33,083 nt of DNA, taken from assembly GCA_003058495.1 (NCBI GenBank), contig QBVC01000041.1, positions 1 to 33,083 of the forward strand. The letters are read 5' to 3'. The stretch is from a gamma proteobacterium symbiont of Ctena orbiculata (lineage in GTDB: Bacteria > Pseudomonadota > Gammaproteobacteria > Chromatiales > Chromatiaceae). Below are positions 17,005 through 26,215 of the stretch, piece by piece. The position numbers and the translations under genes were made by a program. Each line of letters begins with the position of its first letter. Within the stretch, counting starts at the first letter, position 1. The notes beneath the pieces are model-generated. The model had not been told where the DNA came from and ran no database searches. It was given only the letters and a program-made list of their open reading frames with translations.

Positions 17005-17976
17005 TCAAGGGCTTATCACCCTGATGACGATCTTCCCTTTATGAAGGCCTTCACCAAAGTAGCGTAAAGCCTCCGGCACTTCCTCCAAAGGGAAGGTCTT
17101 ATCGATCACAGGGGTGATTTTTTCGGATTCAATCAATGATTTGAGTTGATCGAGGCCTTTGTTCGGACCCTCGGCCACCAGACTGAACTTCCTGCGCTCG
17201 CCGGTGAAGGGCGCGATATATCGCTGCATGAGCACCGGGATGATCCGTGTACCGCCGATCATCGCATAGCTGCCGCCCGCCACGAGGGCGCGCTTACAGT
17301 CGGCTATGGATCGTATACCCTGGCAATCGACAATCAGATCGTAACGTTCACCCGTTTTCGTGAAATCCTGCTGTTTGTAATCGAGAACATGGTCTGCGCC
17401 CACTGATCTCACGACATCCAATTTGTGTGCTGCATCCACGCCCGTTACTTCCGTTTCGGCCAGCTTGGCCAGTTGAATGGCGAAGCTGCCGACGCCGCCG
17501 CCGGCACCGTTGATCAATACCCGTTGTCCCGGTCTGAGCGGTCCGGCTTTGAGGATCCCCTGCAGGGCCAGTACCCCTGCTTGAGGCACCGCGGCCGCGC
17601 TCTCGAACGTCGACCCTTGCGGTTTCGTCTCCATCGCGCTCTCCGGCGCGCAGGCATACTCCGCGAAGCCTCCCCAGCTGTCCCAAAGATCCCCGAACAC
17701 CTCATCCCCCGGCTTGAATCGGGTGACCTTGCTGCCGACGGCTTCCACCGTCCCGGCAATGTCGGCACCCAGCACCCGCTTATCCGCCTTTGGCTTGAAC
17801 GGACCGAAAAAAAGGCGGTTTATGAAGGTGCCGCTAAGAAACTCCCAGTCCCAGGAGTTGACAGACGATGCATGAACCTTCACCAGCAGCTCATCATCTT
17901 TCGGTGTTGGTTTGGGGATCTGTATCAGCTGCAGCGCATCCGGCGATCCATAGCGTGAAAATGCGATTGCTTTCAT
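17005..17976 (-). CDS. MDR-family NAD(P)-dependent oxidoreductase
   Basis: A 323-residue medium-chain dehydrogenase/reductase of the quinone oxidoreductase type. The GroES-like N-terminal domain (about 1-125) includes VLGADIAGTVEAVGSKV and FKPGDEVFG. The Rossmann domain holds INGAGGGVGSFAIQLAK (about 153-169). The structural-zinc cysteines of alcohol dehydrogenases are missing, so it probably acts without zinc on quinones or enones. ATG 17976 has GAGGA about 5 bases upstream. It is convergent with the NmrA-type gene. Confidence 0.87.
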   Translation of the reverse strand: MKAIAFSRYGSPDALQLIQIPKPTPKDDELLVKVHASSVNSWDWEFLSGTFINRLFFGPFKPKADKRVLGADIAGTVEAVGSKVTRFKPGDEVFGDLWDSWGGFAEYACAPESAMETKPQGSTFESAAAVPQAGVLALQGILKAGPLRPGQRVLINGAGGGVGSFAIQLAKLAETEVTGVDAAHKLDVVRSVGADHVLDYKQQDFTKTGERYDLIVDCQGIRSIADCKRALVAGGSYAMIGGTRIIPVLMQRYIAPFTGERRKFSLVAEGPNKGLDQLKSLIESEKITPVIDKTFPLEEVPEALRYFGEGLHKGKIVIRVISP

Positions 17977-18075
17977 GAGCGTCCTCTATTCAATCCCGGG
18001 ACAGAGCCTGGACACCAAGTTTAACACGGCGTGAAAACTTGCGTGTCCGGTATTGGGGCAGGGTGGCGCGATTAA

Positions 18076-19260
18076 TCAGCGGACGTAGTGGATGGCATCG
18101 TCGGTAAAAGCGCTCACGTCCGCCGAGGTCTGCCCATGGAAAATCTCGACCTTCAACCGCCGCTCCTCGACCAGCTGTACCAGGACCACCGCGTCGATGA
18201 AGCTGTAGTTGTCCATGGTCATGCCCTGGGTGAAACTGGAGCGGTCCCAGGGCGTGGCGCCGTCGTAATATTCGTAGCTCACCAGGTCGTACTTGACCAG
18301 GCCCGTCGAGACGCCCACATCGGCCGGATCGGGAGCGTTGCCGAGCACCCCGAACTGTCTCTGTTCACCCGCGTAATCCCCGAAGGAGGCGATGATGTGG
18401 TCGGGTACGATGTAGTCGTAGGAGAACGAGAGGTGCCCCAGCCAGTAGTTGTTCGGATCCAGGCCTGCATAGCCGTTGCTGTTTTCCCGGAACCAGCTGC
18501 CTACCAGACGGCCATCCATGTCGTGATCTATCTTGCCGCCAATCGGCTCGGCGGTGCGTAGTGATTTTGCCAGCAGGGTTTGCCGAATGGTGTCGTTGAA
18601 GTAGTCGAACGGGTCCGGGGTGTGGATCTTCCAGGGTTCCGCCGTGTAACTGTCAGGATTGACGAAGCCAGGGAGGGTGATGTCATAGTCCACCAGGTTA
18701 TAATCCACCGAGCCTGAGTAGCTGCCGATTATCTCACCGGCCGCTACTTCGATATCTGTGTTGACATACTGGCCATTCGTCGGTGCGAATGGCGACAACT
18801 TGTCCGCCAGGCTGTCCACATGGATATAGATCGATTGAATCGTGGTGCTGTGATCAACGACAATACGATAGTCGTCATTGTCGAAGTTGCCCATGTGCTG
18901 GATACTGCTCACCCTGCCCGCCGCGGGTGAGTAGACATCGATCACAATCGTCTCATTAGCGCCGAAATCAGGCGCCACATAGTATTGGTGATCGATCGGT
19001 GTTACATGGTTGCCGATCATGCCCCCCAGGGGCAGAATGAACTCGATCTTGGAGAGATCCAGCGGTGGATAGTCGAAGGGGAGTGTCTGATCGGCAACAT
19101 CGGGGGTGGTGTCATTGTCGCTGTTGACGTCACCGCCGCCATCGCTGTCGCCACCACCGCCACCGCCTCCACCGCAGCTGGCCAGCAACATGAGGCTAAG
19201 ACCCATGGCCAGCTTTGGGCATAGAGCACGGCAGAACTTCGGAGCTGTAGGTCTATCCAT
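18076..19260 (-). CDS. Lipoprotein with M23-like fold, function unknown
   Basis: A 394-residue predicted lipoprotein. Starting at ATG 19260, the signal peptide ends in the lipobox LASC with Cys29, followed by an eight-Gly run and an Asp/Ser/Gly-rich linker; serine and glycine after Cys favour the outer membrane. The region at about 75-180 recalls a lysostaphin-type (M23) beta fold: NHVTPIDHQYYVA, VYSPAAGRVSSIQ, YRIVVDHSTTIQSIYIHVDSL and AAGEIIGSYSG. Not all zinc ligands can be matched with confidence, so peptidase activity is doubtful. The C-terminal half is not recognised. A start at 19368 would put 36 extra residues before the signal peptide and is unlikely. Confidence 0.7.
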   Translation of the reverse strand: MDRPTAPKFCRALCPKLAMGLSLMLLASCGGGGGGGGDSDGGGDVNSDNDTTPDVADQTLPFDYPPLDLSKIEFILPLGGMIGNHVTPIDHQYYVAPDFGANETIVIDVYSPAAGRVSSIQHMGNFDNDDYRIVVDHSTTIQSIYIHVDSLADKLSPFAPTNGQYVNTDIEVAAGEIIGSYSGSVDYNLVDYDITLPGFVNPDSYTAEPWKIHTPDPFDYFNDTIRQTLLAKSLRTAEPIGGKIDHDMDGRLVGSWFRENSNGYAGLDPNNYWLGHLSFSYDYIVPDHIIASFGDYAGEQRQFGVLGNAPDPADVGVSTGLVKYDLVSYEYYDGATPWDRSSFTQGMTMDNYSFIDAVVLVQLVEERRLKVEIFHGQTSADVSAFTDDAIHYVR

Positions 19261-19631
19261 GGAACTGCGCCTGTAGGTTGGAAATCCATCTCTGGCGGGG
19301 ATTCTGGCTCCTCCCCTTGGACCGCTGGGTATCGGAACTAAAATCCTATGGCTTATCCGGTCTGGCAAGCTGTTGTCCGCCTGTCATACAATGGAGCGGT
19401 TGATGCAGTCTTTTCTTTAGCCGCTGTACCCGATTGCACCACCCGGCTGGTTATGATTTTTCGTGGATTAGTCTTAAGGGATGAAATAGAAAAAATTAAG
19501 TAACATCCTGATTCATTTAAGTTATCTCTGTAGCGGCCGTTACCAGAATTTCAACTAGTTGAAGAATCACGATAAATGATTCTTTGGTCCCTTGGACCAC
19601 TGCATCATCTCAATAGGGTGAATGACCAAAA
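19261..19631. other. Intergenic region between divergent lipoprotein and signalling genes
   Basis: About 370 bases with no credible gene. It must hold the promoters of both divergent genes; I see no clear sigma-54 or strong sigma-70 match. Near the plus-strand gene there are two tandem hairpins: AGAATCA (19563-19569) with TGATTCT (19577-19583), and TGGTCC (19585-19590) with GGACCA (19594-19599). They could be operators or leader structures. Confidence 0.45.
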
Positions 19632-22600
19632 ATGATGTCCGCACTCACGCTGAAACATATCTTGACCGCTGAAGTCGAGACGGTTTCACCGGACACTTCT
19701 GTCGACCAAGTCCTATCGACAATGGAACTGCGCCATATCAGTTGTCTGGTGGCAGTCGACCGGGAGCGTCGTCCCATAGGGATATTCACCGAGCAGGATG
19801 CAATCAGGCTGATGGCGGAAAAGCAGCCTATCCATAATCTCACCATGGGCGAGGTGATGAGCGGATCACCCCTGACCGCCGAAGAGAGTATGGATTTCCA
19901 TGATGCCTACCGCGTCATGACCGAAAAATCCTTTCGGCATCTACTGGTGATCGCCAAGGATGGCAAACTGATCGGCCTGGTCAGCGAGGCCGATTTCCTC
20001 CACCACATGGGTATGGAGTACCTGGTCGAGCTGAAGACCGTGGAGTCGGCCATGACGCGCCACGTGGTGACCCTGGAACCCGCCGAGACATTGGTCAGGG
20101 CGGTGCGGCTCATGTCTCAACGCCATATCAGCTGTGTGATCATCTGTACGCATGGAAAACCGCTAGGTGTACTGACCGAGCGGGATATCGTCCGCCTTGC
20201 CCAGACACTGGATCAAGCCGACGAGGTAAGCGTTGAACAAGTGATGCATACCCCGGTGATCTCCTGCCATATGGACATGCCGATGCAGGAGGCCGCGCGG
20301 ATTATGGAGAGAGAACGCATCCGCCGTCTCGCCGTCACCCGAACCGACGGAACCCTGTGCGGTATCATCACCCGGCATGACATCGTCAAGGCCCTCCAGG
20401 GCCGCTATGTCGAATATCTGCACGAGACCCTGCTGCGTACCAACCGGGATCTTGAGAACACCCTGAGCAATCTGCGTGAAGCCGAGCAGAAGGTCTTTCT
20501 GTTGAACCTGATCGAACAGATCGACGATGCCATCTATATCATCGAAGCGGAGAGCGGAAGTATCATCGAGGTCAACGAAAAGGCCTGCGATATGCTCGGC
20601 TACACCAGGGATCAGATCTGCAGCATGATGGTATGGGATATAGACACCGCTATCGAAAACGAGAGCCAATGGAGACGGACCCAGGCAAACCTGAAGATTC
20701 AAGGCAGTACGACCAAACCGGCCCTCCACCGCAGAGACGACGGCAGCTACATTCCGGTGGAGGTAAGCTCGAAATATCTGCGCCACGAGGAGAATGACTA
20801 CTCCCTTGCGGTTGCCAGGGACCTGACCCATGTAAAGCGCCAGGAGTCAAAGCTGCTGTTGTTGAGGGAGGCACTGGAGGCGACCCCCAATGCGATTGCG
20901 ATTGCCGATATCAACGGATCGGTGCTGTGGGCCAATCCGGCCTTCAATCAGCTTACGGGATATACCCAGGAGGAGGTCGGTGGGCTCACTTTTGACGAAA
21001 TAATCGACACCAATCAGCAGAATATATCGAGTTTGAGCGACCTTTGGCATGCTATCGTGGCCAAACACAGTTGGCGGGGTGAGATCACCAATATCAGAAA
21101 AGACGGCGGTCACTACCAAGCTGCATTCACCATGACCCCGGTTGTGGACGACAGCGAGGAGGTGTCCCACTACATAGCGGTAATCGAGGATATCACCGAA
21201 CGCCATAAACAGATGACCCGACTGCGTCTCTACGCCACCCTGTTCGAGAATACCCGCGAGGGTGTGATGGTGACCGATGGGGACGGGATTATCCGCATGG
21301 TGAATCAGGCGTTCTCCAAATTGACAGGCTATGATGAATCGGAAGCGCTTGGCCGGCTGCCCAATATCCTGAAATCGGGTAAACACGAGCTGAGCTTTTA
21401 TCAGCAGCTTTGGGGCGAGCTTCTCTCCGACGGCCACTGGCAGGGTGAGATCTGGAATCGACGCAAGAACGGCGAGGTCTACCCCGAGTTACTGAGTATC
21501 AGCAGCGTCAATGATGATCAGGATAAATTGAAATACTATGTGGGCGTATTCTCCGACATCAGCCAATTAAAGCAGACCGAGGCCAAACTGGATTACCTGG
21601 CCCACCACGATCCATTGACCCGACTGGCCAATCGCCGCCTCCTCATGTCGCAACTGGAATATGGCCTCAAGGCGGCGCATCGCAAACAGGAGCGGGTGGC
21701 GCTGCTGGTCATGGATCTGGATCGGTTCAAGGATATCAATGACAGCTATGGACACCTGATTGGCGACGAGCTGCTGCAACTGGTCGCCGGCCGACTCAAT
21801 CACCGCTTGCGCGAAAGCGATCTGGTGACCCGCCTGGGCGGGGATGAATTCGCGGTATTGATGCAGGGGCTGGGTCATCCGGAGGATGCGGCGCTGCTTG
21901 CCAGCGATATCATCCAAATCTTGAATGAGCCGTGCCAGCTCCAGGACGGGCTCGAGCTCTCGGTGGGCACGAGTATCGGCATCAGCCTCTACCCCGAGCA
22001 TGGCACGACAGCGGAAACGTTGCTGCAGCATGCGGACTCTGCACTCTATCAGGCGAAGAAGGAGGGCCGCGGGCGCTTCTGTTATTTCTCCGAAGAGATG
22101 ACCCAGGCCGCCCGCCAGCGCATCGAGATCCACAACAACCTGAGACACGCCCTCGCGGAACAGAGGCTCACTGTCTATTACCAGCCCCAGATCGAATTCG
22201 AGAGTAATCGCATCGTCGGCGCCGAGGCGCTGTTGCGCTGGCGCGATCCCGAACTGGGAGAGATCTCTCCCGATCTGTTCATCCCGGTCGCGGAAGAGAC
22301 CGGCTTGATCAGCCGCATGGGCGAGTGGGTCATGCGCGAAGTCTGCAATCAGGGAAAGGCGTGGATGGAGCAGGGCCGTCCACCGCTGTCGCTGGCGGTC
22401 AATCTATCCGTCCACCAGTTGCGCCAGGGAGATTTCGTGGAAAAGATCAGGCAGATAGTCGAAGAGTCGAACTATCCCGCCGGTCAACTCTCATTCGAGG
22501 TGACCGAGAGCGCCTTGATGGAGCGGGAGACAGAGGCGCTTGGCGTGTTGAACCAGCTGCGCAGGATGGGGCTGCATCTTTCCATCGATGACTTCGGTAC

Positions 22601-22946
22601 CGGTTACTCCTCCCTTGCCCATCTGCAACGCATGCCCCTGGACGAGCTCAAGATCGATAAGACGTTTATTGACGAAATCCCGCATAAACGGGCAGACATG
22701 GAGATCACTTCCACGATCATCGCGATGGCGAAAAATCTTGGCTTGATCGTACTCGCGGAAGGCGTCGAGACCGATGCGCAATACAAGTTCCTGCAGCAAC
22801 AGGGTTGCGATTTTTTCCAGGGATTCATCATCAGCCCGCCACTCAGTGCAGAAGCCTTCACGAGTCTCATGGATAACGAGCCTACGCGGTTGAGCAGAGG
22901 GGATTTCAGCCGCTGGCAGCCCCATGAAGCGTCAGGCCCGAAATAG
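19632..22946 (+). CDS. Four-CBS, three-PAS, GGDEF-EAL c-di-GMP signalling protein
   Basis: A 1104-residue cytoplasmic protein with no membrane segment. In order: four CBS motifs (two Bateman pairs, about residues 1-255), a short coiled coil (about 255-285), PAS1 (about 290-400), PAS2 (about 405-525), PAS3 (about 530-650), GGDEF (about 660-815) and EAL (about 835-1085). GGDEF at residue 736 is intact (RLGGDEFAVL). The EAL domain keeps AEALLRW near 863 and DDFGTGYSSL...KIDKTFI, so both cyclase and phosphodiesterase activity are possible. CBS pairs normally bind adenosine nucleotides, so the protein may link cell energy state, plus a PAS ligand or redox signal, to c-di-GMP. A transporter gene follows after 18 bases. 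Confidence 0.93.
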   Translation: MMSALTLKHILTAEVETVSPDTSVDQVLSTMELRHISCLVAVDRERRPIGIFTEQDAIRLMAEKQPIHNLTMGEVMSGSPLTAEESMDFHDAYRVMTEKSFRHLLVIAKDGKLIGLVSEADFLHHMGMEYLVELKTVESAMTRHVVTLEPAETLVRAVRLMSQRHISCVIICTHGKPLGVLTERDIVRLAQTLDQADEVSVEQVMHTPVISCHMDMPMQEAARIMERERIRRLAVTRTDGTLCGIITRHDIVKALQGRYVEYLHETLLRTNRDLENTLSNLREAEQKVFLLNLIEQIDDAIYIIEAESGSIIEVNEKACDMLGYTRDQICSMMVWDIDTAIENESQWRRTQANLKIQGSTTKPALHRRDDGSYIPVEVSSKYLRHEENDYSLAVARDLTHVKRQESKLLLLREALEATPNAIAIADINGSVLWANPAFNQLTGYTQEEVGGLTFDEIIDTNQQNISSLSDLWHAIVAKHSWRGEITNIRKDGGHYQAAFTMTPVVDDSEEVSHYIAVIEDITERHKQMTRLRLYATLFENTREGVMVTDGDGIIRMVNQAFSKLTGYDESEALGRLPNILKSGKHELSFYQQLWGELLSDGHWQGEIWNRRKNGEVYPELLSISSVNDDQDKLKYYVGVFSDISQLKQTEAKLDYLAHHDPLTRLANRRLLMSQLEYGLKAAHRKQERVALLVMDLDRFKDINDSYGHLIGDELLQLVAGRLNHRLRESDLVTRLGGDEFAVLMQGLGHPEDAALLASDIIQILNEPCQLQDGLELSVGTSIGISLYPEHGTTAETLLQHADSALYQAKKEGRGRFCYFSEEMTQAARQRIEIHNNLRHALAEQRLTVYYQPQIEFESNRIVGAEALLRWRDPELGEISPDLFIPVAEETGLISRMGEWVMREVCNQGKAWMEQGRPPLSLAVNLSVHQLRQGDFVEKIRQIVEESNYPAGQLSFEVTESALMERETEALGVLNQLRRMGLHLSIDDFGTGYSSLAHLQRMPLDELKIDKTFIDEIPHKRADMEITSTIIAMAKNLGLIVLAEGVETDAQYKFLQQQGCDFFQGFIISPPLSAEAFTSLMDNEPTRLSRGDFSRWQPHEASGPK

Positions 22947-22964
22947 AGACACCCGGGTTGATCG

Positions 22965-23876
22965 ATGATTAACCTGATCACACGTCTGTTTCCTCTCTGG
23001 GCCATCCTGTTCTCCCTGGTCGCGTATGCCAATCCCGATCTGTTCGTCGATCTGAAAGCGGCAATCGTACCTCTGCTGGGTGTGGTGATGTTCGGCATGG
23101 GGATGACCCTGAGCTGGCACAATTTCACCGCGGTATTGAAGCGGCCCGGGATCATCGGCCTGGGCGTGTTGCTGCAATACCTGGTGATGCCGTTGGTGGC
23201 ATGGCTGATTGCCCTGCTGCTGGGGTTGCCGCCCTACCTGATGGCGGGACTGGTATTGGTGGGGGCCTGCCCGGGCGGCACCGCATCCAACGTGGTCTGT
23301 TACCTGGCGCGGGGGGACGTGGCGCTCTCCATCACCCTCACCACCGCGTCGACATTGCTGGCGATCGTTGCAACACCCTTGCTCACCTGGCTCTACGTGG
23401 GGCAGAAGGTACCGGTGCCCGTTGCGAGCATGCTCTGGTCGATCTTCAAGATAGTCCTGATGCCGGTCGCGCTGGGCGTTCTGATCAACACCCTCTTCGG
23501 TCGCAGGCTAAGGGGATTGAAACATATATTTCCGCTGCTATCGGTGCTGGCGATCGTGGTCATCATCGCCATAATCGTGGCGCTCAACCGGGGCAACCTG
23601 GCCACTATGGGTATCAGCGTCGCATTCGCGGTGATTCTGCACAATCTGTTTGGTCTCGCGGGCGGCTACTGGCTGCCGCGTTCGCTGGGATGGGACGAGC
23701 GAATCTGTCGTACCCTGGCCATCGAGGTCGGGATGCAGAACTCCGGATTGGGTGTGGCCCTTGCGGTGAAATATTTCTCGGCCGCGGCGGCCCTGCCCGG
23801 CGCGCTGTTTTCCATCTGGCACAATCTCACCGGCTCGATGCTGGCGGGGTATTGGTCGAGACGCAATCTTCAATAG
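22965..23876 (+). CDS. BASS-family (bile acid:sodium symporter-like) transporter
   Basis: A 303-residue inner-membrane protein with nine to ten hydrophobic segments. VMFGMGMTLSWHNF, GACPGGTASNVVCYLARGDVALSITLTTASTLLAIV and AIEVGMQNSGLGVALA are hallmark BASS sequences; the last two form the crossed helices that bind sodium and substrate. The substrate of bacterial members varies (organic acids, pantoate, thiamine precursors) and cannot be fixed here. It starts 18 bases after the CBS-PAS-GGDEF-EAL gene, so it is probably in the same transcript; whether they are functionally tied is unclear. Confidence 0.9.
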   Translation: MINLITRLFPLWAILFSLVAYANPDLFVDLKAAIVPLLGVVMFGMGMTLSWHNFTAVLKRPGIIGLGVLLQYLVMPLVAWLIALLLGLPPYLMAGLVLVGACPGGTASNVVCYLARGDVALSITLTTASTLLAIVATPLLTWLYVGQKVPVPVASMLWSIFKIVLMPVALGVLINTLFGRRLRGLKHIFPLLSVLAIVVIIAIIVALNRGNLATMGISVAFAVILHNLFGLAGGYWLPRSLGWDERICRTLAIEVGMQNSGLGVALAVKYFSAAAALPGALFSIWHNLTGSMLAGYWSRRNLQ

Positions 23877-24047
23877 CTGTGCCAGATCCACCATGCCCTC
23901 CGGCAGCGAGCATCGGCTGGAAATTTATAACAAAACGATAACGTTTGAAGCAAACGGCTGGTCAGCATGGTCTCATGGAAGTAGTGTGGACAACCTGGGC
24001 AACACGCCATTGCAGGGTTGTCATGTGACCGTGATTGGAGGGTGCTG

Positions 24048-24680
24048 GTGAAATTTCGAACCGTAGGTTTGTTGCTGGTCGGCCTGGTATGCGCCGCGCC
24101 AAATGCCATGGCGGCAAAAGCCATATTGGCCGGTGGCTGCTTCTGGTGTATGGAGTCCGATTTCGAAAAGCTGGTCGGTGTCAGCGATGTCATCTCGGGC
24201 TTTACCGGCGGTATCCTGAAAAATCCCACTTACAACGGTAATCATTCGGGCCATTATGAGGCCGTGGAGATCACCTACGATCCAAACAAGGTCAGCTATG
24301 AAAAACTGCTCGATTACTACTGGGTGAATATCGATCCCTTTGATGACCGGGGGCAATTCTGCGACAAGGGACATAGTTATCTAAGCGCCATTTTCGTGGC
24401 GAATGAGAAAGAGCGGGCGATAGCCGAGAAGTTGAAGAAAACAGTAGAGGAGCAGTTTCCGGACAAAGTGGTTGCAACGAAGATATTGCCTGTATCGACG
24501 TTTTATCCGATCCAGGGAGAGGAAAGCTATCATCAGGATTACTATAAAAAATATCCCATCCGGTATAAGTACTATCGCTGGAATTGCGGCCGGGACCAGC
24601 GCTTGAAACAGCTCTGGGGTGACAAGGAAAGACTGAAGAAACCGGGAATATCCGGTTTGGATGGAAGCTACAGCGAGTAA
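24048..24680 (+). CDS. msrA: Exported peptide methionine sulfoxide reductase A
   Basis: A 210-residue MsrA that reduces methionine-S-sulfoxide in proteins. The active site is GGCFWC at residues 29-34 with catalytic Cys31. ESYHQDYY is the family signature near residue 160, and Cys residues in GQFCDKGHSY and WNCGRD are candidates for recycling. The N-terminus (KFRTVGLLLVGLVCAAPNAMA) is a signal peptide, so this copy acts in the periplasm. GTG 24048 is chosen because GGAGG lies 6 bases upstream; it gives a clean signal peptide. Oxidative protein repair outside the cytoplasm fits an organism living at oxic-anoxic borders. Confidence 0.92.
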   Translation: MKFRTVGLLLVGLVCAAPNAMAAKAILAGGCFWCMESDFEKLVGVSDVISGFTGGILKNPTYNGNHSGHYEAVEITYDPNKVSYEKLLDYYWVNIDPFDDRGQFCDKGHSYLSAIFVANEKERAIAEKLKKTVEEQFPDKVVATKILPVSTFYPIQGEESYHQDYYKKYPIRYKYYRWNCGRDQRLKQLWGDKERLKKPGISGLDGSYSE

Positions 24681-24766
24681 TCCTAAACGCTGTTAATTTG
24701 CATGATCAACCATCCTGTCTAAGAGAGAAACACATCACATTATTTTTCAAATCTTGATCTGGTGGG

Positions 24767-24788
24767 CAGCGGGTGCCTCGCTGTTTTT
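24767..24788 (+). terminator. Rho-independent terminator after msrA
   Basis: CAGCG (24767-24771) pairs with CGCTG (24779-24783) and is followed by TTTTT (24784-24788). The stem is short, but the T-run and position about 85 bases after msrA fit. Confidence 0.55.
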
Positions 24789-24891
24789 AAATTCAATACG
24801 CATTTGAAAGTTTCAGGAATGGTATTCCCATAACGATCCGGTTACAATCCGCCTGCGTTTTTCAATGAAAAAACAATGGAGTTTAAAAGAC

Positions 24892-25470
24892 ATGGACACG
24901 CGTACATTCAGGCATCCCGCCGCAGTTCTTCTGGTAACACTCTTCACCGGATTTTCGACACCACTCTACGCCATCGACTACTCGTTTGTAGAGGGCCGCT
25001 TTCTTCTCGATGCGGAATTCGACGATGTCGATGATGATGGTGACGGTTTTCGCTTCGCCGGCTCGTTTCAGGTCACCAACGAGATCTTTGCCTTCGCAAA
25101 GTACGATGACGTGGAACTCGATGACAGTGACGTGGATTTTTCGCTGTTGAGAATCGGCGCCGGCTATATTCATCCCCTCGACGCCAGCTGGGATGCCAAT
25201 GTATCGCTCGCCTATGCAGATGCCGAGGCCGATGGTCCCGGCGGCGAAGAGGATGAAAGCGGATTTGAACTCAGCGGCGGCGTTCGCGGCATGGTCAAGC
25301 CGCAGATAGAGGTGCGAGCGTCATTGAACTATTTGGATATCGAAGACAGCGACACCTATTTCACGCTGGGTGGCGACTACTACATTATGCCGAACATCTC
25401 TGCCGGCATCGAGCTCGACATGGGTGGCGACTATGAAACCGTGTCAATCGGAGCTAAATTCTATTTCTAA
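24892..25470 (+). CDS. Small outer-membrane beta-barrel protein
   Basis: A 192-residue secreted protein. The first about 27 residues are a signal peptide ending in PLYA. The rest alternates polar and hydrophobic residues in about eight strands and ends in KFYF, the C-terminal aromatic expected for outer-membrane barrels. Turns are strongly acidic (DDVDDDGDGF, DDVELDDSDVDF, GGEEDESG), which might bind cations. It resembles Ail/OmpA-like porin-family proteins in size, but I do not recognise a named family. ATG 24892 is chosen (GGAG about 11 bases upstream); an ATG at 24865 would add nine residues before the signal. Confidence 0.72.
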   Translation: MDTRTFRHPAAVLLVTLFTGFSTPLYAIDYSFVEGRFLLDAEFDDVDDDGDGFRFAGSFQVTNEIFAFAKYDDVELDDSDVDFSLLRIGAGYIHPLDASWDANVSLAYADAEADGPGGEEDESGFELSGGVRGMVKPQIEVRASLNYLDIEDSDTYFTLGGDYYIMPNISAGIELDMGGDYETVSIGAKFYF

Positions 25471-25498
25471 GCAACCGCTGATTAATTCTCTTTTCGTC

Positions 25499-25518
25499 AT
25501 CCCGGCGTATGCCGGGAT
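25499..25518. repeat. REP-like palindrome (CCCGGC...GCCGGG)
   Basis: ATCCCGGC and GCCGGGAT pair around GTAT, within a longer context CGTCATCCCGG...GGGATCCAG. Units of this form are dispersed repeats in many proteobacteria. It lies between convergent genes and may also act as a bidirectional terminator, although no T-run follows. Confidence 0.6.
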
Positions 25519-25567
25519 CCAGGAAAACGGGGTGTGTTGTTGATCCGTGTTGGAGCTGGGTCGATAA

Positions 25568-25957
25568 CTACTTTTTCAAATGTGAAGCAAGCGCGCTGTC
25601 CATTGTTTTCGCATGCAGATCAAACCATAGGGGCAACTGCTGGGTTATATAGGATCTTGCTATCAGGATAGAGCCTGAAGCAACCCGCTGCGCAAACCGG
25701 TCCAGTTCGCCCAGGATACGCTGATGCTCATCCGTATGCTCGCGGATTGCGGGAAAGTCTGATGTTTCCATCCATCGGTCTTCCTGTGCGAAGTGTTCCC
25801 TGGTATGAGTTACCAGATCTGCAAAGAGCGTTATGAACTCCTGTCTACCGGCCTCTCCCAATCGGTTTACCAAGGCTACGAAAGCGCGATGGGTGTTATC
25901 CATATCGTCAACACCCAGCAGATAACGTTGTTCGAAGTTTTCAATCAGCGCCCCCAT
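25568..25957 (-). CDS. Bacteriohemerythrin, O2-binding diiron protein
   Basis: A 129-residue four-helix protein with the complete hemerythrin ligand set: His23, His55 and Glu59 (HFAQE), His74 and His78 (HTDEH), His115 and Asp120 (HAKTMD). Such proteins bind O2 reversibly at a diiron site and can buffer, deliver or sense oxygen. It is the last gene of a three-gene minus-strand operon, only 3 bases after the four-cysteine gene. A sigma-54/NifA-type promoter precedes the first gene of the operon, so hemerythrin expression is likely switched on with nitrogenase, where it could lower free O2. Confidence 0.92.
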   Translation of the reverse strand: MGALIENFEQRYLLGVDDMDNTHRAFVALVNRLGEAGRQEFITLFADLVTHTREHFAQEDRWMETSDFPAIREHTDEHQRILGELDRFAQRVASGSILIARSYITQQLPLWFDLHAKTMDSALASHLKK

Positions 25958-25960
25958 GGT

Positions 25961-26191
25961 TCAACCATCCTGCTCCAGCCTTTGATAGTCGATCATCTTG
26001 GCGGTCTTGCGGGCGACATATTGGGCGAAGTCATCGACGTTTTCGTAGTCATAGGTGATGGCGAGCGTCGAAAGTTTCTGCATCAGCTCCCGCAGTTCGG
26101 CGATCTCTTTCAGCGTGCGGCCGCAGGTAAGACAGGTTTCGCCGTCATCCCGGCATGCACTCTTGCCTTGGCAGGGTGTGAAGCTGGCCAT
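25961..26191 (-). CDS. Small four-cysteine protein, DUF1289-like
   Basis: A 76-residue protein. The N-terminal half has Cys7, Cys13, Cys20 and Cys23 in the pattern PCQGKSACRDDGETCLTCGRTLKEI, which resembles DUF1289 (C...C....G.C.GC.RT..EI) and suggests a zinc or iron-sulfur site. The C-terminal half (TYDYENVDDFAQYVARKTAKMI) is helical and differs from the usual DUF1289 W/W ending. It lies 24 bases after the SIR2-like gene and 3 before hemerythrin, so the three are co-transcribed. The function is unknown. Confidence 0.68.
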   Translation of the reverse strand: MASFTPCQGKSACRDDGETCLTCGRTLKEIAELRELMQKLSTLAITYDYENVDDFAQYVARKTAKMIDYQRLEQDG

Positions 26192-26215
26192 GGTGAATCT
26201 GTGCTTCCCGTATCT

